Position numbers and translations under genes: made by a program. The notes under the pieces were generated by a model that made no database searches, was not told the origin of the DNA, and saw nothing but the letters and a program-made list of their open reading frames with translations. Positions 1 to 7,480 of a stretch of 34,338 bases of DNA are shown here, one piece after another. The DNA is from Pseudomonadota bacterium (lineage in GTDB: Bacteria > Desulfobacterota > SM23-61): the NCBI GenBank assembly GCA_018819135.1, contig JAHJQK010000166.1:1-34338 (forward strand). Reading direction: 5' to 3'. Within the stretch, counting starts at the first letter, position 1; each line of letters starts with the position of its first letter.

Positions 1-30
1 CCTTCGGCCACCTTGCACGCTCGCATTCTC

Positions 31-118
31 GGGCGGGGCATTTACCCCGCCCTCGACCAAAGGGCTGCGGCGCCCCTTTGGAAACCCAGCCATTGGTTCC
101 CCGCAGCAAGCTGCGGGG
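31..118. repeat. Cluster of three REP-like palindromes
   Basis: Three GC-rich hairpins follow one another. The first has an 8-bp stem at 31-38/45-52 with a 6-base loop, the second pairs 57-64 with 74-81, and the third has an 8-bp stem at 99-106/111-118 with the loop CAAG. They lie directly upstream of the tail of a RAYT/IS200-like transposase (129-236). In REP/RAYT systems such palindromes flank the transposase gene. The stems are seen directly; their assignment as REP elements is inferred from this arrangement. Confidence 0.6.
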
Positions 119-128
119 TATTAATTAA

Positions 129-236
129 CGACTTAATCAAGAGCATTGGATTGCGATGGCGGAGATAGCGAGGCAGTTAGGGGTCTGCACCTCGGCCATC
201 GCCAAGGCAATTCGAAAAAAGGAGGGGGAGGATTAA
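129..236 (+). pseudogene. C-terminal remnant of a RAYT/IS200-like transposase (helix-turn-helix tail)
   Basis: A 35-codon open stretch begins just after an in-frame stop at 126-128 and ends at TAA 234-236. It has no plausible start codon. It reads as a DnaA-like helix-turn-helix: WIAMAEIARQLGV followed by CTSAIAKAIRKK, the C-terminal module found on many REP-associated transposases in this group of bacteria. The catalytic HUH domain is absent; the open frame begins at 129. Together with the palindromes just upstream, this indicates an internally deleted RAYT locus. It could also be a stand-alone fragment moved with the repeat. Identification rests on motif recognition only. Confidence 0.55.
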
Positions 237-263
237 AGGATGAAGCTCACCTGAATTTCCTTA

Positions 264-665
264 TTACCCTGGATAACATTTCAAGTCAAAATGGCGGGAA
301 ATCAGAGTGAAGTGAGAGTCTCTATGCAGAAGCAGACAATCGTATTCAATGGCCAGAGCGGCAATTATTGTGTCAATGGGGGATGTAGTAATTCCTTTCC
401 TGCGCAAAGAGAAGGACATCTCCGAAGCCTCATACCAGAGGGCATCCGTCACCGGCAGCCAGTGGAGGCCTCTGATCCACTTTTTCAAATCTTCTTTCTC
501 TTCGGGGGTCCGAGTCCCCTGGATGAGTTCAACCAGGATTGGGCCGGCAATGGCGGCGCGATCCTCATCCAGAAGGAGGGAGAGAGCATTTTTAATCTCC
601 GGATAGCCATGCCGGGCGAAAAAACATATCCAGGCACTGGTATCAATGAGGACCAAAGGAGACAT
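264..665 (-). CDS. vapC: VapC-type PIN-domain ribonuclease toxin
   Basis: This 133-residue protein is a single PIN domain, the magnesium-dependent RNase fold of VapC toxins, which cleave RNA until neutralised by VapB. The four acidic metal ligands are recognisable: Asp8 in LIDTSAW near the N terminus, Glu46 in the segment PILVELIQG, Asp98 in SPIDTIIA, and Asp116 in LLHRDSHF. The length is normal for the family. The start codon lies 4 bp after the stop of the upstream antitoxin gene, so the two are almost certainly cotranscribed and translationally coupled. The active site looks intact. RNA target is unknown. Confidence 0.9.
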   Translation of the reverse strand: MSPLVLIDTSAWICFFARHGYPEIKNALSLLLDEDRAAIAGPILVELIQGTRTPEEKEDLKKWIRGLHWLPVTDALWYEASEMSFSLRRKGITTSPIDTIIAALAIEYDCLLLHRDSHFTLISRHFDLKCYPG

Positions 666-669
666 TGCT

Positions 670-894
670 TTAAAGGATTTTATGGGCCTTTTGGCGGCGT
701 TGGCGAATCTTCCTTAAAGCGGACAAGTTCATGCGCAAAATTCCACTTCCCTTCTTACTTTTGAGCTGCTGGCGAAGCCGGGATTTAATGAGTTCTTCCA
801 GAGCCAGCATGATCGTCTCCTTTTTGGACGAGGCTCCGGATACAATCATGGCTTCCTTCAGGAAAGTTTCATCAATATCGACTAAAGTTTTCAT
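670..894 (-). CDS. vapB: VapB-type antitoxin
   Basis: This 74-residue basic protein begins MKTLVDIDETFLKEAM and continues with SKKETIMLALEELI, the ribbon-helix-helix-like N-terminal DNA-binding and dimerisation module of the VapB antitoxins that pair with PIN toxins. The C-terminal part is rich in Lys and Arg and would wrap around the toxin. A strong Shine-Dalgarno sequence (GGAGG, 7 bases before ATG) supports the start. It precedes vapC with a 4-bp gap, the standard antitoxin-first order. Autoregulation is expected, since a promoter with an overlapping palindrome lies immediately upstream (914-952). Confidence 0.88.
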   Translation of the reverse strand: MKTLVDIDETFLKEAMIVSGASSKKETIMLALEELIKSRLRQQLKSKKGSGILRMNLSALRKIRQRRQKAHKIL

Positions 895-1215
895 GCTTGT
901 CCCTCCCGTTTTTCATATATACAAGAATAGCATAAATATATATATGAGTCAACTGGGGAGGCGAAGGAATATCTATGTCACGGTTTTCAGCATCTTTCCA
1001 AACTGGCGTCCCTGGAAATGGTTGAAAGGATTGACCTGATGAATAAGGGATTGTCATGAAAACGATGAACAATAGACGAAGGACTATGAACCAAAAACTC
1101 ATAAGGTTCATCGTTTAATGTTTATCATTCATCGTATCCTTTGTCCTACAGGGGAAAGGATTGGAGTGAGGGTCAAGACTGTACATGCAAGAAAGGAGCT
1201 GAGTGGAATCTGGTC
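895..1215. other. Intergenic region between vapB and the IorAB-like gene
   Basis: Apart from the vapBC promoter at its left end, this stretch has no convincing gene. From about 1056 to 1145 it carries short, low-complexity inverted and direct repeats built from variants of GATGAAC and its complement, which look like non-coding repeat debris. No RNA gene or clear terminator was recognised. Confidence 0.5.
914..952 (-). promoter_or_regulatory. vapBC promoter with overlapping palindromic operator candidate
   Basis: On the minus strand a -35 box TTGACT (947-952) is separated by exactly 17 bp from a -10 box TATTCT (924-929), 30 bases upstream of the vapB ATG. An inverted repeat CATATATA/TATATATG (914-921 and 939-946) spans the spacer and -10 region. 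VapBC complexes repress their own promoters by binding such palindromes, so this is a plausible operator. The boxes are seen directly; the regulatory role is inferred. Confidence 0.6.
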
Positions 1216-3423
1216 TTAGAAACCTTGGGTCATTTCCAGGCCGCGCTCGAAGGCTTTTAGATTGTCGGCGACGTGGGTACTGGGAAAACTTTCTTTAATG
1301 GTTTCCTCAAATTTCTTCCGGTTTAAAGGAAGAAGATTTGTGCCGGCCAGAGCGCCGACCATGATGATGTTGGTAAAGATGGGGGAGCCGTAAGAGAGGG
1401 CGATCTCGGTGGCGTCGACAAACCAGGCTTTCCGGGCCAATTCACAAATGGTTTGCTTGATTTTTTCCCATGAGGGATACTCTGCTTCGCCTACGGTTAC
1501 AGCCGTGGGGTAGATGGGGCGGGAATTCACCACGGCGGCCACCGCCGGGTTCCCGTACTGGCCGATCACCCGCAAGGCTTCTACCGGTTCCAGGGCGACG
1601 ACGATGTCGGCCTGCCCTTCAGGAATGAGAGGGCTGTGCTGGGATTCCCGGGATAGGCGCAGGTGGCTCATTACCGCTCCCCCCCGCTGGGAAGCCCCAT
1701 AGGTTTCGCCGATGGTCACATAAAAATTTTCCCTGACCAGGGCGCACTTTCTCCGGGAAATGAGCACGCGCACTCCACCTTCTTCGTTGATCAAATCCAA
1801 AACTTTTTCCGTCGTATCCTGAAGATCGAAAGGATCGCAGGTCTCCACGCGAATCCCCAGGGCCGCGCAAAGCTTCTCGATATCCACCACCGGGGCCGGA
1901 GACCCCGTGGCGGTCTCGCCCGTTCCGGCATGGGGCTGAAAGCCGGTCATGGCCGTAGCACTGTTGTCTAAGACGACCATGACGAAATTGGATTTGTTGT
2001 AAACGCCGTTGATCAGCGCAGGAATGGCCGCGTGAAAAAAAGTGGAATCACCGCAAACCGCAAGAACAGGTTGATCAAACCCAAACTTGTGGAGCTGACC
2101 AAAGCCTGTGGCCAGCCCCGTACCCGATCCCATGGCGTGCATGGTTTTGAGCTGGAAGAATCCTGCCGGTCCTAAACCGAGGGAATAGCAGCCAATATCT
2201 CCGGTAACGAACCCTCCCCGCCCGTCGAGCTTGAGTGCCGCCTTGATGGCCCAGAAAGTTGCGCGATGCGGGCAGCCGGCGCAAAAACCCAGATCCCTGT
2301 TGGGGACCAGGGTCTTGGTCATCTCTAAAGCTTTTCCCCCGTACCCTGCTTCGCGGGGTGAATAGGATTGGTTCATCGCTTTGGCCAAGGCATTGATAAT
2401 AAGGTCAGGGTTGATCTCGCCGAAGGAGGGAACGTGCCCCGAACCTTTGCCGTAGAAGGTCCAGGAGCCGATCTCCGGCGACCACTCGGCGGCCAGCTCC
2501 TTGACGTTGTTTTCCAGGAAAGGGTCTACTTCCTCCACGAAGAGCACCCGTTTCGCATTGGCCATGTGTTTGGCCAATAGCTTGGAAGGCAGGGGCCAGG
2601 TCGTCCCGATCTTCAGAATGCCTACCCGATCTTTTCCCTTTAAGGTCTTGACCGCCTCGAGGGAATAAAACCAGCCGCTGCCGGAGGTGATCATCAAAAG
2701 CTCAGGCTTCTCCGGGCCGACGTACCAGTTGCAAGGCGATGATTCGTACATCTCCCCCACCTTGGCAAGTTTCAGGTGCAGGGCCAAATGGCGCAGGGGA
2801 GCGGCCACGGGAATAAATATTTTAGAGGTATCGTACCGGGCAATCTTTTTCTCCTGGGGTAAATCGCCGAGGATGACATTGCCGCGGGCGTGGGAGATAC
2901 GGGAGACGCTGCGAACGATCACCAGGCTGTTGATCGCCTCGGAGAGGTCGAAGGCCCATTTGGTCATGTCTTTCGCTTCCTGGAAGGTGGCCGGTTCCAG
3001 TAAAGGAAGATCTGCCAATTTGGCAATGAAGCGCGAATCCTCCTCGTTGGTCGAAGAAAGGGCGGCCGGATCATCGGCCGTCACCAAAATCAATCCCCCC
3101 TTGCCTACTCCCGAAAGATTCAGGTTCAGAATGAAATCAGACGCCACGTTCACTCCGTTCTGCTTCATAACGCTGATGGCGCGAAGGCCGGAGAAAGAAG
3201 CCGAGGCCGCGGCTTCCAGGGCTACTTTTTCATTCACCGACCACTCGACATAAATACCCAGATCATCCGCCACCTGGGAGAGCGTACCGATGATTTCCGA
3301 AGATGGATTCCCGGGATAGGCGGCAGCGAATTGAACCCCGGCTTCTAATGCCCCGCGGGCAATGGCCTCGTTGCCCATCAGCAGCTCATTGGAACCCGGA
3401 GCATTTTTCTTAATCACCGACAT
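1216..3423 (-). CDS. Fused indolepyruvate:ferredoxin oxidoreductase-like protein (IorA-IorB), apparently lacking the ferredoxin domain
   Basis: The 735-residue product combines most of IorA with most of IorB. Such enzymes oxidatively decarboxylate aryl-pyruvates to aryl-acetyl-CoA with ferredoxin as acceptor. The N-terminal half has the pyrimidine-binding domain (GNEAIARGALEAGVQFAAAYPG). The thiamine diphosphate domain follows, with FCAGCPHRATFW, GDIGCYSLG, GDSTFFHA and the DNSATAMTG segment. After SRRKCALVRE the sequence jumps to FYVTIGETYGASQRGG, which is normally about 25 residues inside IorB, and continues through LIPEGQADIVVALEPVEALR to the end. The two-cluster 4Fe-4S segment that normally ends IorA and the GxGGQG start of IorB are missing. 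The true start is ATG 3423, preceded by GGAGG; an upstream in-frame TTG at 3435 lies over this ribosome site. No separate ferredoxin gene is adjacent. Electron transfer is therefore uncertain, and the gene may be a deletion derivative. Confidence 0.82.
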   Translation of the reverse strand: MSVIKKNAPGSNELLMGNEAIARGALEAGVQFAAAYPGNPSSEIIGTLSQVADDLGIYVEWSVNEKVALEAAASASFSGLRAISVMKQNGVNVASDFILNLNLSGVGKGGLILVTADDPAALSSTNEEDSRFIAKLADLPLLEPATFQEAKDMTKWAFDLSEAINSLVIVRSVSRISHARGNVILGDLPQEKKIARYDTSKIFIPVAAPLRHLALHLKLAKVGEMYESSPCNWYVGPEKPELLMITSGSGWFYSLEAVKTLKGKDRVGILKIGTTWPLPSKLLAKHMANAKRVLFVEEVDPFLENNVKELAAEWSPEIGSWTFYGKGSGHVPSFGEINPDLIINALAKAMNQSYSPREAGYGGKALEMTKTLVPNRDLGFCAGCPHRATFWAIKAALKLDGRGGFVTGDIGCYSLGLGPAGFFQLKTMHAMGSGTGLATGFGQLHKFGFDQPVLAVCGDSTFFHAAIPALINGVYNKSNFVMVVLDNSATAMTGFQPHAGTGETATGSPAPVVDIEKLCAALGIRVETCDPFDLQDTTEKVLDLINEEGGVRVLISRRKCALVRENFYVTIGETYGASQRGGAVMSHLRLSRESQHSPLIPEGQADIVVALEPVEALRVIGQYGNPAVAAVVNSRPIYPTAVTVGEAEYPSWEKIKQTICELARKAWFVDATEIALSYGSPIFTNIIMVGALAGTNLLPLNRKKFEETIKESFPSTHVADNLKAFERGLEMTQGF

Positions 3424-3425
3424 CT

Positions 3426-3713
3426 TTACCTCCAAAATACAGGGTCCAAGGGGTCAAGGATTCCAGGGGTCCATGGAATATCCATTTTGCCGATTTTAGG
3501 AACGGGATAATCTCGCCGGAGAAAATTAAAAAATTTCTTGTAAGAGAGCGCCCAAGTGCAGAAAAGGCCTATGACCAAGCTGAGCTTTTCGATGTGTTTC
3601 TTATTTTCCAGCGGGTTTAGGCGCATTTTCCCCAGGGCCAGAACCTGGCAGGGGATCCCCACGACTGCCACCCTCCGGTATGAATCCTGGACTCCCCTGT
3701 TGAAAACCTGCAA
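3426..3713 (-). pseudogene. Fragment of a coenzyme F420 hydrogenase/dehydrogenase beta-subunit family (FrhB/FdhB) gene
   Basis: The recognisable part is VAVVGIPCQVLALGKM followed by LSLVIGLFCTWALSYKKFFNFL, a signature of the FrhB/FdhB C-terminal domain, which carries flavin and Fe-S centres in oxidoreductases such as F420-reducing hydrogenase. Full members exceed 300 residues; only about 75 residues of family sequence remain. The last 15 or so residues read through intergenic sequence, and no family sequence was recognised upstream, where a repeat begins. It sits directly upstream of the IorAB-like gene in the same direction. The broken ends and the adjoining repeat indicate a decayed gene. 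Confidence 0.6.
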
Positions 3714-3737
3714 AGTCCTTTTTATCCCATTTTCGTC

Positions 3738-3823
3738 ATTCCCGAAAGCGGGAATCCAGTTAATTCAAGCAGTTCTGGACTCCCGCTTCCGCGGGAGAGG
3801 CGACTTTTTACGAGATCATCAAA
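3738..3823. repeat. Dispersed intergenic repeat (GGGAATCCAG...CTGGACTCCC type) with element-end remnant
   Basis: The block contains two hairpins: ATTCCCG/CGGGAAT near 3738-3755, and CTCCCGC/GCGGGAG with related flanks at 3780-3797. GGAATCCAG and CTGGACTCCC can also pair across the interval. It ends at 3802-3823 with a 22-base sequence that matches, with one difference, the right terminal repeat of the element at 29513-29671. A related copy of the hairpin part is at 32677-32728. This is a mobile or REP-like intergenic repeat family; its function is unknown. Confidence 0.55.
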
Positions 3824-3903
3824 ATTAGGATGACTCTAAATCTTGTCCCTCAGGGGGAAATCAGGATAAATTTGAACAAATTCCTAAAATTCCTAAAATA
3901 ATC

Positions 3904-3932
3904 TTGACAAAGAAATGGGGAATCGATAGATT
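3904..3932 (+). promoter_or_regulatory. Probable sigma-70-type promoter for the RpiR regulator
   Basis: A perfect -35 box TTGACA (3904-3909) is followed after exactly 17 bp by TAGATT (3927-3932, 4 of 6 matches to consensus). The ATG of the regulator lies 46 bases beyond the -10 box. The region between the -10 box and the start is AT-rich and could hold an operator, but no clear palindrome stands out. Confidence 0.55.
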
Positions 3933-3977
3933 CATGGTCTACATTTTTCAAAAATAAATGAAAATTTATCTACATTC

Positions 3978-4838
3978 ATGATGAATCCCATTTTTCATGA
4001 AAGAGTCCAGCGGGGGCATTCCAAGCTGACCCGAAGCCAGGTCGCCCTGGCGCAATATATTTTGCAGCATGGCGAAGAAGTTCCCTTCCTTTCCTCCGCG
4101 GAGTTGGGCAAGCGCATCCACGTCAGCGACGCCACAGTTACTCGATTCTGCATAGCCCTGGGGTACGCGGGATATGCAGACCTGCAGAAGGATCTGCAGA
4201 AATGGCTGCAGATGAGATTGGCCCCCTCCGAGCGCATGGAAAAGACTCCCCGTAAGAAAGGGGAGGATTTATATCTGGAGGTCTTTAACCGCGATATTCA
4301 GAATCTAAAGGAAACCAGCGCTGAGCTTAGGCCGGAGCAGTTTCGAGAAGTAATTGGCATCCTGAATCGGGCCCGGAAAGTTTTTATCGTCGGCTTGCGC
4401 AGTTCCTTCGGGTTGGCCGTCCTGGCCCATTCCCACTTCAGGTCGATCCGGAACGGAGTGACTCTGGTGGAATCCAACTGGGGCATGATGCCGGACCTCT
4501 TGGTTGATATCGAGACCCCGGATGCGATGCTGGCGATCGGCTTCCCTCGTTACACCCGGGCGACCCTGGAGGTGGCTCGATACGCCAAGGGACGGGGCTG
4601 CCAGGTTATTACCATCACCGATAGCATCCTTTCCCCGCTCGCCCGCATTTCCGACTTTGTCATCCAGGCCAAGATCAGCGGTCTTGGCTTTATCAACTTC
4701 TATACCAGTGCGGTCGCGATCATCAATTGTTTGTCGGCGGGGCTCTCGATGGCCAATCCCACCAGGTCGATCCAGACCCTCAAAACGATCGAGGGCGAGC
4801 TCAAAAAGTGGGAGATCTGGGCAGCCCAGAAGTTATGA
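3978..4838 (+). CDS. RpiR/MurR-family transcriptional regulator (HTH + SIS domain)
   Basis: This 286-residue protein has the two-domain RpiR layout. Residues 1-80 form the N-terminal helix-turn-helix (LTRSQVALAQYILQHG, then LSSAELGKRIHVSDATVTRFC and LGYAGYADLQKDL). Residues 120-265 form a SIS domain (KVFIVGLRSSFGLAVLAH, later MLAIGFPRYTRATLEVA and GCQVITITDS). SIS domains in this family usually bind phosphosugars, but members next to acyl-CoA genes may sense other ligands. It has its own promoter and heads the plus-strand catabolic island; the next gene starts 67 bp downstream, so it is the obvious candidate regulator of the island. Two consecutive ATGs (3978, 3981) are possible starts, and neither has a strong ribosome site. 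Confidence 0.85.
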   Translation: MMNPIFHERVQRGHSKLTRSQVALAQYILQHGEEVPFLSSAELGKRIHVSDATVTRFCIALGYAGYADLQKDLQKWLQMRLAPSERMEKTPRKKGEDLYLEVFNRDIQNLKETSAELRPEQFREVIGILNRARKVFIVGLRSSFGLAVLAHSHFRSIRNGVTLVESNWGMMPDLLVDIETPDAMLAIGFPRYTRATLEVARYAKGRGCQVITITDSILSPLARISDFVIQAKISGLGFINFYTSAVAIINCLSAGLSMANPTRSIQTLKTIEGELKKWEIWAAQKL

Positions 4839-4905
4839 AGGGAACCTGACTTTATAATATTGCAAGGCTGCGCCGTTCTCAGGCCTTAAGAAAGGAGATG
4901 GAAAA

Positions 4906-6090
4906 ATGAGGTTTACCTTTACGGAAGAACAAAACAAGTTTCGTCAGGACGTTCGAGACTTTCTGCAAAGTGAACTCCGCGCAGGTATTTTTGTGACCAA
5001 AAGTGGAGGGCTGGCAGAAGGATCGAGCCAAGAGTTTTCCAGAAAAATGGCCAAACGGGGCTGGATTGGCATGACCTGGCCCAAACAATACGGAGGCCAG
5101 GGGCGAACTTATGTCGATAAGCTGATTCTGAACGAGGAGATTTTTAGGGTCCAGGCCCCCGTGGCCTACCATTTTTTGGCGGACCGGCAAATCGGTCCCT
5201 CGATCATCCATTTTGGATCCGAATGGCAAAAAGAGCATTTCTTGCCGCGGTTCGTCCGGGCGGACGATAACCTGAAATTCTGCCTTCTGTTCAGCGAACC
5301 GAATGCCGGGTCAGATCTGGTAAATGTTGCGGCTTCCGCCACCAAGGACGGAGATTCTTACGTCATCCGGGGCCAGAAAGTCTGGACCTCGGGAGGCCAT
5401 CAGGCGGATTACGGCTGGCTTCTGGCCCGGACCTGCTTTGACCCCAAGGCGCCCCGCCATGAGTCCTGCTCGCAGTTTATTCTCGATCTGCGCCTTCCCG
5501 GCGTGACGGTCCGGCCCATTATCAACATGGCCGGGAGGCACACCTTCAACGAGGTATTTTTCGATGACGTGCGCGTGGAAAAAAGATTCATGGTAGGCCA
5601 GGAAAATGACGCCTTCAAGCAAATCATGGCCCAGATGGATTATGAGAGATCGGGAATCGAGAGGCTCATGCAAAATTACCCGATTTATGAAAAGCTCATG
5701 GAATCCATAAAACAGATGGATAAGATAAAGGTCGGAGAAGCCTTTTATTCCTGGGTTCGGGATTCCATTGCCCAACTGGAAATCGAGTTCAATATCGGCC
5801 GGCTGCTCGTTTACTACACGGCCTGGACGATCGACCAGGGACGAAGACCCCCTAAGGAAGCGGCGCTGGCCAAGGCGTACTGTAACCAGTATGAACAGCG
5901 CCTCAACGACCTAGCCACCCGGATCCTTGGACCATCGAGTCTCTTGCGTGAGGGAACTCCCTGGGCCGCCTTTGACGGGGAATTGGCGGAATGCTATCTC
6001 TGGTCACCCAGTTACACCCTCCAGGGGGGGAGCGTGGAGGTATTGAAGAACATCGTTGCGCAGCGGGGACTCAATTTACCCAGAAAATAA
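4906..6090 (+). CDS. Acyl-CoA dehydrogenase (putative subunit with the SEPxxGSD motif)
   Basis: This 394-residue flavoprotein oxidises an acyl-CoA to the 2,3-enoyl-CoA and would pass electrons to electron-transfer flavoprotein. It shows the N-terminal helical domain (FTEEQNKFRQDVRDFL), the middle-domain signature LLFSEPNAGSD (about 127-137) with KVWTSGG (158-164), and the C-terminal helical domain. At the place where medium-chain enzymes carry the catalytic Glu (EGT), it reads LQGGSVEVLKN, so the usual base is absent there. That is common in longer-chain, dicarboxylyl or steroid-type members, which use another residue or a partner subunit. AAGGAG precedes the ATG. The next gene is a second acyl-CoA dehydrogenase 40 bp downstream, which suggests a heteromeric enzyme like PimC/PimD or FadE28/FadE29. 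Substrate is unknown. Confidence 0.88.
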   Translation: MRFTFTEEQNKFRQDVRDFLQSELRAGIFVTKSGGLAEGSSQEFSRKMAKRGWIGMTWPKQYGGQGRTYVDKLILNEEIFRVQAPVAYHFLADRQIGPSIIHFGSEWQKEHFLPRFVRADDNLKFCLLFSEPNAGSDLVNVAASATKDGDSYVIRGQKVWTSGGHQADYGWLLARTCFDPKAPRHESCSQFILDLRLPGVTVRPIINMAGRHTFNEVFFDDVRVEKRFMVGQENDAFKQIMAQMDYERSGIERLMQNYPIYEKLMESIKQMDKIKVGEAFYSWVRDSIAQLEIEFNIGRLLVYYTAWTIDQGRRPPKEAALAKAYCNQYEQRLNDLATRILGPSSLLREGTPWAAFDGELAECYLWSPSYTLQGGSVEVLKNIVAQRGLNLPRK

Positions 6091-6130
6091 CATCTCCCTT
6101 TAATCTTTTTCCAAGAAAAGGAGGGCCAAA

Positions 6131-7264
6131 ATGGATTTCAGCTTGAATGAAGAAACCAAGATGTTGAAAAGTAATGCCGAGAAATTCGTGAAGGAGAAAT
6201 GCCCGAGTTCTTTCGTAAAAAATATCTTGAAAGAGGAAAAAGGATTCTCCGAGGCCCTCTGGAAAGAAATGGCGGATTTGGGCTGGCTGGGATTAGTCTA
6301 TGGCGAACCATACGGGGGAAGCGGCGGAGATTTTTTCGATCTGTTTGTTCTCTTCGAAGAAATGGGCAAGGCCGTACTCCCGAGCCCTTTTTTCTGCAGT
6401 GCGGTTTTTGCTGGCTTGCTCATCAATGAAGCCGGGGATGAAAAGGTCAAGCAAGAATACCTGCCGGGGATCATTGCCGGAAAAAAGATTCTGACTGTCG
6501 GCCTCCGCAACGAACGGGGTCTTTATGACTACCAGGATCCGGCCATGGAGGCCCAGGAAGTTGGGGAGGGTTCCTACCGGATCAAAGGAACCCGCCTGCT
6601 CGTTCCTTATGCCCACGTGGCCGATGAAATTGTGGTGTGCGCCAAGCTCATGAAAGGTTCCAGGGATTGCGGGCCCACCCTATTCAAAACGAAAAGCCAA
6701 GGGCCAGGGATCAAAGTAATTCCCCTCAACACCATCACCGGAGAAAAGGACTTTGCGGTGACTTACGCCGAATTTCCCGCCAGGCAAACAGATATCATCG
6801 GATTGCCCGGCAAGGGCGCGGCGTATGTGGAAAAGATCATGCCTAAACTGATTGCCCTCAAATGCGGTGAAATGGTCGGGGGGTTATCCAAGGTGGTAGA
6901 TATGACCGTTGATTACGTCAAACAGAGGGTTCAATTTGGGAAGCCCCTCGGGGTATTGCAGGTTGTTCAGCATTACTGCGCGGATATGACCACCTTTTTA
7001 GATACCGCGCGCACGATTGCCTATCAAGCCGCCTCTCTTATCGATGCCGGCCTCCCCTGTGCGAAAGAAGTGGCCATGGCCAAGGCCTGGTGCAGCGACG
7101 TCTATAAAAAATCGACCCAGATCGCCCACCAACTCCATGGGGGAATTGGTTTCACCGAAGAGCATGATCTGCATCTCTACTATAAACACGCTAAGACATC
7201 CGAGTTGGACTTTGGCGATTCTTGGTATCACCGGCAAAAAGTCGCCGAAGCCATGGGTTTTTAA
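6131..7264 (+). CDS. Acyl-CoA dehydrogenase (putative partner subunit)
   Basis: The 377-residue product starts MDFSLNEETKMLKSNAEKFV and has LGWLGLVYGEPYGGSGGD, typical of the N-terminal domain. Its C-terminal domain ends with HQLHGGIGFTEEHDLHLYYK, the FAD-contacting motif of the family. In contrast to the preceding dehydrogenase, its middle domain lacks a clear TEPxxGSD motif (it reads TVGLRNERGLYDYQD), as seen in one partner of heteromeric acyl-CoA dehydrogenases. The gene follows the first dehydrogenase by 40 bp with a strong ribosome site (AGGAGG). I infer that the two subunits act together; homodimers of each remain possible. Confidence 0.85.
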   Translation: MDFSLNEETKMLKSNAEKFVKEKCPSSFVKNILKEEKGFSEALWKEMADLGWLGLVYGEPYGGSGGDFFDLFVLFEEMGKAVLPSPFFCSAVFAGLLINEAGDEKVKQEYLPGIIAGKKILTVGLRNERGLYDYQDPAMEAQEVGEGSYRIKGTRLLVPYAHVADEIVVCAKLMKGSRDCGPTLFKTKSQGPGIKVIPLNTITGEKDFAVTYAEFPARQTDIIGLPGKGAAYVEKIMPKLIALKCGEMVGGLSKVVDMTVDYVKQRVQFGKPLGVLQVVQHYCADMTTFLDTARTIAYQAASLIDAGLPCAKEVAMAKAWCSDVYKKSTQIAHQLHGGIGFTEEHDLHLYYKHAKTSELDFGDSWYHRQKVAEAMGF

Positions 7265-7480
7265 TTGCTGATATTTTAACGGCTGAGGGATCAGATCCCA
7301 CCTCCCCATTTATTATAAAAAAGGGCAAAAGAATTTCATTTCTTCCAGCCCAAGGGGAGGGCTATCCATCTCCTTGCCAAACGTTCAGGCCACCCAGAAT
7401 CTCATCATCTTTCTGGAGGAGCGGCAAGTACCCCCGATGGTGATTATGGCCGTTATTGGAAAAAGTTGAAGGAGGAAAAC

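Noticed and set aside
872..1111. 79-codon minus-strand frame upstream of vapB
   Set aside because: It covers the vapBC promoter and overlaps vapB by a few codons; no family likeness.
4853..4858. TATAAT box between the RpiR gene and the first acyl-CoA dehydrogenase
   Set aside because: No recognisable -35 box at the right distance; read-through from the upstream promoter is sufficient.
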